Position numbers and translations under genes: made by a program
Notes under the pieces: generated by a model
The model's input: only the letters and a program-made list of their open reading frames with translations
The model's database searches: none
Told to the model about the DNA's origin: nothing
Origin: Paludibacteraceae bacterium
GTDB lineage: Bacteria; Bacteroidota; Bacteroidia; Bacteroidales; Paludibacteraceae
Assembly (NCBI GenBank): GCA_947445425.1
Contig: CANFFA010000145.1
Span: 1 to 6,411 of the forward strand
DNA length: 6,411 nt
Reading direction: 5' to 3'
Shown: piece by piece, positions 1-6,179 of the stretch
Position numbering within the stretch: the first letter of the stretch is position 1
Layout: each line of letters starts with the position of its first letter

Positions 1-1
1 A

Positions 2-136
2 ATAGACAAGGTGATTACCGAAGTCAAAGCTTGGGAGATACACAGGAATAACAAGAATGCAAAGATCAATTGGCAGTTCACAAATAATGAAGCAAGGGTA
101 AAGTTGAAGAGATTATACCCGACAATTCAATCTTAA
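2..136 (+). CDS. IS630-family transposase, C-terminal end (partial, 5' part outside window)
   Basis: An open frame enters from the left edge and gives 44 residues before a TAA stop at 134-136. It includes the stretches INWQFTNNEARVKLKRLYP and EVKAWEIHRNN. The pattern WE..RN, then NWQFT..EAR.KLKRLYP just before the stop is what I recognise as the C-terminal tail of IS630/Tc1-mariner-type DDE transposases common in Bacteroidota and cyanobacteria. In such enzymes the catalytic DDE residues lie upstream, so none can be seen here. The gene converges on the parC-like gene, whose stop lies 34 bases beyond this one. Whether the element is intact cannot be judged. IS630 elements usually target TA within CTAG, and a CTAG occurs at 144-147, so the right end may lie close by. 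The family call rests on the tail alone. Confidence 0.75.
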   Translation: MDKVITEVKAWEIHRNNKNAKINWQFTNNEARVKLKRLYPTIQS

Positions 137-169
137 CATAACACTAGTATTGAAAAACATCATTTAGTT

Positions 170-2890
170 TTATACATCTTCTTCAAATAGATTCATTTGC
201 CCAGTTAATTCGTCTAGAATTCGTTTTTGGTCAATGATATCTAATTCATCAGGATTGTTTTCTTCACTGCTTTCATCTGAACTTTCTGTGGTTTGTTCAA
301 TAACTGTTTTAAAACGAATGGCTTCCAATTCATTGATACTTTCCACTTCAAAAGTAGAGAGACGTTTACCTTTTGCTTTATAACTCTTGACACCAATAAA
401 TTCATCTGCATCCACTACTAAAGCTTCACGGAATGCGTCGTTTCCACCAAAGTTGACTTCAAATCGTGGATAATCTACATCTGACATCAATATCAATTGA
501 GAATCAGGATGTTCTCCCAAGAAATTGAGGGGTTTTTGTGAAGGTTCTAATTGAAAACGTTTGAGGTAATAGAATTTTTGTTCTGCGTCAAATAGCGCAA
601 CGGTCCATGTTTTATGTGGATCGAATTTTTCTATTGTCAGAATATTCTTTTCATAGTGATTGTTAAGATCAAAACTTCCAGTATAATAATTTCCATTGGT
701 TGTTACAATCAAAATCACATCATCACTTTGGAATTCACCGAGATATTCACCACGGTTATCGTAATTAAGACGAAGCACATCACGATCGAACCATACCTGA
801 CGACCGCCAAGCGTTGAGCCACCCTTCTGTTTTAGGGCTATTTTATGAATATCGTTCTTGGTCAATAGGTTACCCAATGATTGACGACCTTTTATAGCTA
901 TCTCGCTAAAATCTCTTTCAAAAACCAATTTATTGAGCCTTGGTTTTGGTTTCAAAGTTACACGAATCACCTCAGCTTCTGCATTCGGGTTACAGGTAAA
1001 ATACATCACCTTAGACCCATCCGTTCCTTGTGTAATATCATAATCTTTGTCACGCGTAATTCCATTTACTGCAAAACGTTTGATAAAATAGGCTCCTGCC
1101 TTTCCATCCCGATAGACCGCATTGTAAACAGTACGCTTGTCGTTCTTTTTGAAAACGTCAAGGTGTAAAATGTTTTTGCCCACGAATATCTTGTCGGCAA
1201 CTTTAACAATCTTGTATTTACCATCTTTAAAAAAGATAATAATATCATCAATATCAGAACAGTTACACACAAATTCATTTTTGCGTAGTGAAGTTCCAAT
1301 AAATCCTTCTTCGTAGTTGACATATAGCTTCTCGTTGGCTTCTACAACTTTAGTAGCTACAATAGTTTCAAAATTACGAATTTCAGTACGGCGTGGGTAG
1401 TCCCTTCCATACCGAGTTCTCAATCCTTCGTACCAGGCAATAGCGAAGTCAATAATATGAATTAAATGATGATCAATCTCCTCAATTTTCTTCTGAATGG
1501 CCAATAAAGTATCAGTAGCTTTATCAGAGTCGAATTTTGTAATCCGCATCATCTTTATTTCCAGTAATTTGAGAATATCTTCTCTAACCAATTCGCGAAT
1601 AAAGCTAGGCTTGAATGGATCAAGGCGTTTATCAATATGTTCTACTACTGCATCTTGCGTAGTACTTTCTTCAAAACCTTTATCCTTATAAATTCTATTT
1701 TCAATAAATATCTTTTCAAGTGAAATAAAAAATAGTTGCTCCTGTAACTCTCTTTTATGAATTTCTAATTCAGTTTGCAGCAACTCCACCGTGTGATCAC
1801 AGCTGATACGCAACATCTCGCTAATGCCACAAAAGCGGGGTTTATTGTTATGGATAACGCAACAGTTGGGCGAAATACTTAACTCACAATCGGTAAATGC
1901 ATAGAGGGCATCTATGGTTTTATCTGAAGAGGAACCTGGAATAAGGTGTACCAATATTTCAACATCGGCAGCTGTATTGTCATCAACTTTCCGAATTTTG
2001 ATTTTCCCTTTGTCACTGGCCTTGATGATGGAATCAATCAACTTGGAAGTATTGGAACCAAAAGGAATTTCGGTAATCACCAGGGTTTTGTTATCCAGTT
2101 TGCCAATTTTGGCACGTACTTTTACGGCACCACCACGTTCTCCATCATTGTACCGACTGACATCAATGGAACCTCCCATTTGAAAGTCGGGATAAAGAAT
2201 GAAGTTCTCACCGCGTAAATGTGCCACGCAGGCATCTAGTAATTCGTTGAAATTGTGAGGGAGAATTTTGGAATTTAAACCTACAGCAATACCTTCAATT
2301 CCTTGCGCAAGGAGCAGTGGAAATTTAACAGGAAAAGCAACCGGTTCTTTGTTCCTACCATCATAGGATGCTTTCCATTCAGTAGTTTTGGGATTAAAAA
2401 TGGTTTCGAGGGCAAATTTGGACAAACGTGCTTCGATATAACGGGGTGCTGCAGCTCCATCACCAGTAAGTATATTTCCCCAGTTTCCCTGGCAGTCAAT
2501 GAGTAAGTCTTTTTGTCCGAGTTGCACCAAAGCATCCCCAATGGAGGCATCCCCATGAGGGTGAAATTGCATGGTGTGACCCACGATATTCGCAACTTTA
2601 TTGTATCGCCCATCATCCAATCGTTTCATGGAGTGCAAGATACGTCGTTGAACGGGTTTTAGTCCGTCGTAAATATTTGGAACAGCTCGTTCCAGAATTA
2701 CATAAGAGGCATAGTCCAAAAACCAGTTTTGGTACATGCCCGAGAGATGATGTTTTACGGCATCATCTTTTATTTTAGGTACTTTGTAATTGGAATGACC
2801 AGTGGCTTCCAACTCAAGGGTCTGTTCGTCGGTGCCTTCCGATAATTCTTCGTCTTGGTTTTCTGGTTCAATAATTTCGTCCGTACTCAT
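170..2890 (-). CDS. parC: DNA topoisomerase IV / gyrase-type subunit A (ParC-like)
   Basis: Type IIA topoisomerase A subunit, the DNA-cleaving half of a heterotetramer with a ParE/GyrB ATPase. It would pass one duplex through another to decatenate and relax chromosomes. Visible: an acidic N-terminal extension (about 1-32); the winged-helix breakage-reunion core with HPHGD at 110-114; the Arg150-Tyr151 pair, Tyr151 being the expected DNA-linked tyrosine; the GIAVG motif at 200-204 with the DNA-wedging Ile201; a helical, coiled-coil-like region about 365-490; and a C-terminal beta-pinwheel-like domain about 520-860. No canonical GyrA box (QRRGGKG) is present; the nearest pieces, GRQSLGN (668-674) and KGGSTLGGR (689-697), are degenerate, which favours topoisomerase IV over gyrase. 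The acidic tail (about 862-906) ends in QMNLFEEDV. At 906 residues it exceeds E. coli ParC (752). The ATG is the first start after an in-frame TAA about 60 bases upstream; no Shine-Dalgarno sequence is seen. parE is not adjacent in this window. Confidence 0.93.
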   Translation of the reverse strand: MSTDEIIEPENQDEELSEGTDEQTLELEATGHSNYKVPKIKDDAVKHHLSGMYQNWFLDYASYVILERAVPNIYDGLKPVQRRILHSMKRLDDGRYNKVANIVGHTMQFHPHGDASIGDALVQLGQKDLLIDCQGNWGNILTGDGAAAPRYIEARLSKFALETIFNPKTTEWKASYDGRNKEPVAFPVKFPLLLAQGIEGIAVGLNSKILPHNFNELLDACVAHLRGENFILYPDFQMGGSIDVSRYNDGERGGAVKVRAKIGKLDNKTLVITEIPFGSNTSKLIDSIIKASDKGKIKIRKVDDNTAADVEILVHLIPGSSSDKTIDALYAFTDCELSISPNCCVIHNNKPRFCGISEMLRISCDHTVELLQTELEIHKRELQEQLFFISLEKIFIENRIYKDKGFEESTTQDAVVEHIDKRLDPFKPSFIRELVREDILKLLEIKMMRITKFDSDKATDTLLAIQKKIEEIDHHLIHIIDFAIAWYEGLRTRYGRDYPRRTEIRNFETIVATKVVEANEKLYVNYEEGFIGTSLRKNEFVCNCSDIDDIIIFFKDGKYKIVKVADKIFVGKNILHLDVFKKNDKRTVYNAVYRDGKAGAYFIKRFAVNGITRDKDYDITQGTDGSKVMYFTCNPNAEAEVIRVTLKPKPRLNKLVFERDFSEIAIKGRQSLGNLLTKNDIHKIALKQKGGSTLGGRQVWFDRDVLRLNYDNRGEYLGEFQSDDVILIVTTNGNYYTGSFDLNNHYEKNILTIEKFDPHKTWTVALFDAEQKFYYLKRFQLEPSQKPLNFLGEHPDSQLILMSDVDYPRFEVNFGGNDAFREALVVDADEFIGVKSYKAKGKRLSTFEVESINELEAIRFKTVIEQTTESSDESSEENNPDELDIIDQKRILDELTGQMNLFEEDV

Positions 2891-2984
2891 GTTGATAGGG
2901 GTTGTATTTTTGCTGAATTGTTGTAATTGGGTGCTTACTAAGAACTTTTATGTGTGATAGTTAGCATGGATAGGTTCTTCTACT

Positions 2985-3002
2985 TTGAATTTTGAAATTC
3001 AA
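2985..3002. repeat. Perfect 18-base palindrome in the parC/glyS divergent region (operator-like)
   Basis: Arms TTGAATTT and AAATTCAA are separated by TG, giving 8-base arms with no mismatch. It lies 95 bases upstream of the parC start and just beyond the candidate minus-strand -7 box at 3007-3014, about where transcription of parC would begin. A dimeric regulator site is the natural reading, but AT-rich DNA produces such palindromes by chance more readily than GC-rich DNA. No regulator gene is present in the window. Confidence 0.4.
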
Positions 3003-3006
3003 TCCA

Positions 3007-3014
3007 CAAAAATA
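3007..3014 (-). promoter_or_regulatory. Candidate Bacteroidota -7 element for parC
   Basis: Read on the minus strand this is TATTTTTG, a full match to the Bacteroidota -7 consensus TAnnTTTG, about 115 bases upstream of the parC start. No TTTG -33 element is found at the usual spacing of 17-23 bases, and the surroundings are A/T-rich, so a chance match is quite possible. Confidence 0.3.
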
Positions 3015-3026
3015 CAAAAAAAACAG

Positions 3027-3034
3027 TAACTTTG
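3027..3034 (+). promoter_or_regulatory. Candidate Bacteroidota -7 element for glyS
   Basis: TAACTTTG matches TAnnTTTG exactly and sits after an A-rich run (3008-3023), a context often seen for promoters in this phylum. Transcription would start near 3040, giving a leader of about 125 bases before the glyS ATG. A -33 TTTG at the proper spacing is missing; the nearest TTTG, at 2991-2994, is about 32 bases away. This box and the candidate parC box at 3007-3014 lie almost back to back, so the two promoters could not easily be occupied at once. Confidence 0.5.
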
Positions 3035-3082
3035 CATCTCTTTTTTTAGCAAACAAGTTGACGAGTACACGGGATGTGGTTT

Positions 3083-3097
3083 ATCGGAATTTCCGAT
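3083..3097. repeat. 15-base palindrome in the glyS leader
   Basis: ATCGGAA and TTCCGAT flank a single central T, a perfect 7-base inverted repeat. It lies about 70 bases upstream of the glyS ATG and inside the predicted transcript. The one-base centre makes a tight RNA hairpin unlikely unless the inner pairs open, so a protein-binding site is at least as plausible. It is not followed by a T-run, so it is not a terminator. Confidence 0.4.
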
Positions 3098-3129
3098 TTC
3101 CCTAATTATATCACATCAAAGTTTAAATG

Positions 3130-3159
3130 TAAATAGTAAATAAATATAAATAGTAAATA
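3130..3159 (+). repeat. Two 13-base direct repeats before the glyS start
   Basis: TAAATAGTAAATA occurs at 3130-3142 and again at 3147-3159, 17 bases apart start to start, ending 5 bases before the glyS ATG. The region is purely A/T apart from the G in each copy. It covers the place where a Shine-Dalgarno sequence would be and probably acts as the unstructured A/T-rich ribosome entry region typical of Bacteroidota. The second copy begins with the in-frame TAA (3147-3149) that fixes the start codon of glyS. Confidence 0.6.
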
Positions 3160-3164
3160 GTATT

Positions 3165-4712
3165 ATGGCTTCACAAGAAGATGTTTTTAAGAAAATCATA
3201 GCGCATTGTAAAGAGTACGGTTTCGTATTTCCATCGAGTGAAATTTATGATGGCTTGGCCGCTGTATATGATTATGGTCAAAATGGTGTGGAACTGAAGA
3301 ATAACATCAAGAAGTATTGGTGGGATTCGATGGTGTTGTTGAATGAAAATGTGGTGGGATTAGATTCTGCAATTTTCATGCACCCTACTACTTGGAAAGC
3401 TTCTGGTCACGTAGACGCATTTAACGATCCATTGATTGACAACAAGGACAGTAAAAAACGCTACCGTGCGGATGTATTGATTGAAGAGTTATTGGCAAAA
3501 TACGATGATAAAATCAACAAGGAAGTAGAAAAAGCTGCCAAACGTTTTGGTGAAAGTTTTGACGAAGCGGTTTTCCGCAACACCAACGAGCGTGTGTTGG
3601 AAAATCAGGTAAAACGCAACGAGATTCATGCTCGTTTTGTAACAGCTTTGAATGACAGCAATCTTGCTGAATTAAAGGCCATTATCGAAGATTACGAAGT
3701 GGTTTGCCCGGTAAGTGGTACTAGAAATTGGACCGATGTACGTCAATTTAACTTGATGTTCTCTACCGAAATTGGTTCAACTGCCGATGGCGCGATGAAA
3801 ATTTACCTTCGTCCGGAAACAGCACAAGGTATTTTTGTGAACTTCTTGAATGTTCAAAAAACAGGTCGCATGAAGATTCCGTTTGGTATTGCCCAAATTG
3901 GTAAAGCCTTCCGTAACGAGATTGTAGCGCGTCAGTTTATTTTCCGTATGCGTGAATTTGAGCAAATGGAGATGCAATTTTTCGTTCGTCCAGGGGAAGA
4001 GATGAAGTGGTTCGAACACTGGAAACAGTTCCGTTTGAAATGGCACAAAGCCCTAGGCTTGGGTGATCAAAAATACCGTTTCCACGACCATGATAAATTG
4101 GCGCACTATGCCAATGCCGCTACCGATATTGAATTTGAGATGCCTTTCGGTTTCAAAGAGGTTGAGGGAATTCACTCTCGTACGGATTTCGATTTAGGAA
4201 GTCATGAGAAATTCTCCGGAAAAAACATCAAGTATTTTGATCCTGAGCTCAATGAATCTTACGTTCCTTATGTAATTGAAACTTCTATTGGTGTCGATAG
4301 AACTTTCTTGTCTATCATGGCAGCATCGTACAACGAGGAGACTTTGGCAAACGGTGAAACACGGGTGGTATTGAATATTCCACCAGTATTAGCACCTGTA
4401 AAGGCTTGTATTTTACCTTTGGTAAAAAAAGATGGCTTACCTGAAAAAGCGCGTGAAATTATGAATGAATTGAAGTTCGATTTCAAATGTGCTTACGATG
4501 AAAAGGACTCTATCGGGAAACGCTACCGTCGTCAAGATGCGGTTGGAACGCCTTTCTGTATCACTGTGGATCATGACACTTTGGTTGATAATTGCGTAAC
4601 CATTCGTCACCGTGACACCATGACGCAAGAGCGTGTTGCCATTGCTGATTTGCATACCATTATTGGGGATGCAGTGAATATGAAGAATTTATTTAAGAAG
4701 ATTGTGGGTTAA
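3165..4712 (+). CDS. glyS: Glycyl-tRNA synthetase, alpha2 (single-polypeptide) type
   Basis: Cytoplasmic class II aminoacyl-tRNA synthetase that activates glycine with ATP and charges tRNA-Gly. The 515-residue length fits the homodimeric form rather than the alpha2beta2 GlyQ/GlyS form of Proteobacteria. Visible: the N-terminal stretch FVFPSSEIYDGLAAVYDYG (20-38) at the motif 1 end of the catalytic domain; an inserted charged segment (about 95-180); VCPVSGTRNW (180-189); RPETAQG (216-222); motif 2 with FRNE at 249-252 and REFEQMEMQFF (263-273); HSRTDFDL (337-344); motif 3 with SIGVDRTFL (374-382); and a C-terminal anticodon-binding domain from about residue 405, including GKRYRRQD (451-458) and the GTPFCITVD strand (461-469). 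The ATG is the first start after an in-frame TAA at 3147-3149. It diverges from parC and is followed by an intrinsic terminator, so it is probably monocistronic. No truncation or missing motif is apparent. Confidence 0.97.
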   Translation: MASQEDVFKKIIAHCKEYGFVFPSSEIYDGLAAVYDYGQNGVELKNNIKKYWWDSMVLLNENVVGLDSAIFMHPTTWKASGHVDAFNDPLIDNKDSKKRYRADVLIEELLAKYDDKINKEVEKAAKRFGESFDEAVFRNTNERVLENQVKRNEIHARFVTALNDSNLAELKAIIEDYEVVCPVSGTRNWTDVRQFNLMFSTEIGSTADGAMKIYLRPETAQGIFVNFLNVQKTGRMKIPFGIAQIGKAFRNEIVARQFIFRMREFEQMEMQFFVRPGEEMKWFEHWKQFRLKWHKALGLGDQKYRFHDHDKLAHYANAATDIEFEMPFGFKEVEGIHSRTDFDLGSHEKFSGKNIKYFDPELNESYVPYVIETSIGVDRTFLSIMAASYNEETLANGETRVVLNIPPVLAPVKACILPLVKKDGLPEKAREIMNELKFDFKCAYDEKDSIGKRYRRQDAVGTPFCITVDHDTLVDNCVTIRHRDTMTQERVAIADLHTIIGDAVNMKNLFKKIVG

Positions 4713-4736
4713 GCAAGCACATTTCAATTCTTACTG

Positions 4737-4773
4737 ACGGACTGACCAATATAGGTTGGTCCGTTTTTATTTT
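4737..4773 (+). terminator. Intrinsic terminator after glyS
   Basis: GACCAA (4744-4749) pairs with TTGGTC (4756-4761) around the loop TATAGG. An alternative, longer fold pairs ACGGA (4737-4741) with TCCGT (4760-4764) outside CCAA/TTGG, with a small bulge. The stem runs directly into GTTTTTATTTT. It starts 25 bases after the glyS stop and separates glyS from the oxidoreductase gene. Confidence 0.85.
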
Positions 4774-4815
4774 AAAATCATACTATAGCAGTACTTATTT
4801 CTAAACCTAAATACT

Positions 4816-4823
4816 TATATTTG
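4816..4823 (+). promoter_or_regulatory. Candidate Bacteroidota -7 element for the oxidoreductase gene
   Basis: TATATTTG is an exact TAnnTTTG match, 36 bases before the chosen ATG and downstream of the glyS terminator, so it could give the gene its own transcript with a leader of about 30 bases. No clear TTG-type -33 element is found upstream. The last three bases of the box are the TTG that would be an alternative, longer start, which argues against that start being used. Confidence 0.5.
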
Positions 4824-4840
4824 TGTTTTGATATAAACAC
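4823..4840 (+). repeat. Inverted repeat at the likely transcription start of the oxidoreductase gene
   Basis: GTGTTT (4823-4828) and AAACAC (4835-4840) form perfect 6-base arms around TGATAT. The first arm touches the candidate -7 box, so this would cover the transcription start and could be a repressor site or a small 5' hairpin of the transcript. Confidence 0.3.
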
Positions 4841-4859
4841 TTATCTCCAAATCTTCATC

Positions 4860-6179
4860 ATGATCCACCACTCCCCCTCCTCCCCCAAATCTGTAGATTT
4901 CCTCGTTATTGGCGGAGGAATCGGCGGACTATCCATTATGCGTATTTTGGGAGAAAAATATCCCAATGCAAAATTGGTATTATTGGAAAAAGAAGCAGAA
5001 CTGGGTCAAGGTACCAGCCGGTCAGATCACAATACAGGAACCGGTCATACTGGAGCATTTTACGCTCCAGGCTCTGCGAAAGCTACTGCTGCGAATGAAG
5101 GATTTGCTTGGTTGAGGGATTTTCATATTGAAAAAGGATTGACCTTAAGAAATATCGGCAAAATCATTGCAGCATCCGTACCTGGGGATGATCTTTATTT
5201 GGAAAAGTATCAGCAACAAGCGTTTGCCAATGGACAGAAATCTGCCGTAATTCTATCTGGACATGAGTTAAGAGACAATTATGAACCACTGCTTTCGAAA
5301 GATATTACCGAAGGTTTATATTTGCCTGAAGCCTATCTTTTTGATGCGGATGGAGTAATGAAGGCAATGGCCGAAGACATTCGCAATAAAAATGGAATTA
5401 TTGAGACAAATCATAAAGTAATGGAGATAAAAGCCATCTCCGAAGGTTGGTTGGTGAGTACCCAACACCAAGAGTATATTGCCAAACATGTTGTTAATTC
5501 AGCAGGAACGCATGCCGACCGTATTGCCCGCATGGTGGGAGGTGGAAAGTATTGGAAAATTATGCCGGTAATGGGTTCGTATATGGAATTAAACAAGGTA
5601 GTTGATTGGCGTACTGCTGTCTATGAACCTACCCGTAACCCTCCATTTTTAGGTGTGCATGTAATGCCTGGCGTAAATGGAAAACCGTTTATGGGTCCAG
5701 ATGTTTTCTTTAGTCCACTACGCGAAAGAACAGGCCAAGAAACTACGACTAAACAGTCTTTATTTAAGAAAATTACTGAAGGTGCTGACAATATAATTGG
5801 TATGCCGCGTGGAATATTCTCAATGAATTTGAACGCTCTTTACCCTAATCTTCAATTTTATTTTGGGATGGGGAAAAAGAAGGATGGGCGAGCTGAGATT
5901 TGGAAGCATTTTAATCGGGAAGCTTTTGCAAGAGATGCACAAAGATTGATAAACAGTGATTTGCTCGAATTAAAAGGGTCTGATTTCACGCCACTTCGTT
6001 CGGGAATTCGGGCGCAAGCCATCGATATGCGTACTGGAAAAGTCTTACAAGATTTGGCTAAAGAAGAAATAATTAATCCCTTGAATCACACATCACGTTT
6101 CATTAGCGATAAAATGCCGGGTAGCCCTGGTTTTACGGCTAGTGTTGGAAAGGCACGGTGGATGACGGAAACATTGTAG
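4860..6179 (+). CDS. lhgO: FAD-dependent oxidoreductase, L-2-hydroxyglutarate oxidase (LhgO)-like
   Basis: Flavoprotein of the D-amino-acid oxidase (DAO) superfamily. LhgO oxidises L-2-hydroxyglutarate, a side product of malate dehydrogenase and of lysine breakdown, to 2-oxoglutarate and passes electrons to the quinone pool at the membrane. From the ATG the protein has 439 residues. Visible: FAD-binding GGGIGG at 18-23; Glu43 at the end of the second strand (LLEKE), expected to hold the ribose; HNTGTGHTGAFYAPGSAKA (57-75), aligned by eye with the HNSG..H.G.YY.PGS.KA stretch of LhgO; VNSAG (212-216); FLGVHVMPGVNGKPFMGP (263-280), as in the LhgO core; RSGIRAQAID (380-389) and the C-terminal FAD segment ending in GFTASVGKAR (424-433). 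No signal peptide or membrane helix is evident. A TTG at 4821 would add 13 residues but overlaps the promoter box. The stop codon lies inside a palindromic repeat. The exact substrate is inferred; GTGH also recalls malate:quinone oxidoreductase. Confidence 0.8.
   Translation: MIHHSPSSPKSVDFLVIGGGIGGLSIMRILGEKYPNAKLVLLEKEAELGQGTSRSDHNTGTGHTGAFYAPGSAKATAANEGFAWLRDFHIEKGLTLRNIGKIIAASVPGDDLYLEKYQQQAFANGQKSAVILSGHELRDNYEPLLSKDITEGLYLPEAYLFDADGVMKAMAEDIRNKNGIIETNHKVMEIKAISEGWLVSTQHQEYIAKHVVNSAGTHADRIARMVGGGKYWKIMPVMGSYMELNKVVDWRTAVYEPTRNPPFLGVHVMPGVNGKPFMGPDVFFSPLRERTGQETTTKQSLFKKITEGADNIIGMPRGIFSMNLNALYPNLQFYFGMGKKKDGRAEIWKHFNREAFARDAQRLINSDLLELKGSDFTPLRSGIRAQAIDMRTGKVLQDLAKEEIINPLNHTSRFISDKMPGSPGFTASVGKARWMTETL

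Noticed and set aside
137..169. Intrinsic terminator between the transposase and parC
   Set aside because: No hairpin of useful length followed by a T-run was found on either strand in this 33-base gap.
614..1168. Plus-strand open frames of 67 and 95 codons inside parC
   Set aside because: They lie antisense to a clearly coding gene, have no recognisable motif and are explained by its codon composition.
1914..2218. Two overlapping plus-strand open frames of about 90 codons antisense to parC
   Set aside because: They overlap each other in different frames within the conserved parC core; composition shadows.
2905..2912. Plus-strand TATTTTTG, another match to the -7 consensus
   Set aside because: It lies far upstream of glyS and inside the parC leader, with no -33 partner; such matches are expected by chance in A/T-rich DNA.
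2940..2979. AAGAAC/GTTCTT inverted repeat in the parC leader
   Set aside because: Only 6-base arms separated by 28 bases in A/T-rich DNA; easily a coincidence.
3040..3164. T-box or other tRNA-sensing riboswitch in the glyS leader
   Set aside because: No T-box consensus, specifier loop or terminator/antiterminator pair is visible, and T-boxes are not typical of this phylum.
4268..4655. Minus-strand open frames opposite the glyS C-terminal region
   Set aside because: They are antisense to conserved synthetase motifs, with no promoter or ribosome site and no family resemblance.
4821..4859. N-terminal extension of the oxidoreductase from a TTG start
   Set aside because: The TTG is part of a TAnnTTTG promoter box, and the ATG at 4860 gives a normal N-terminus before the FAD-binding motif.
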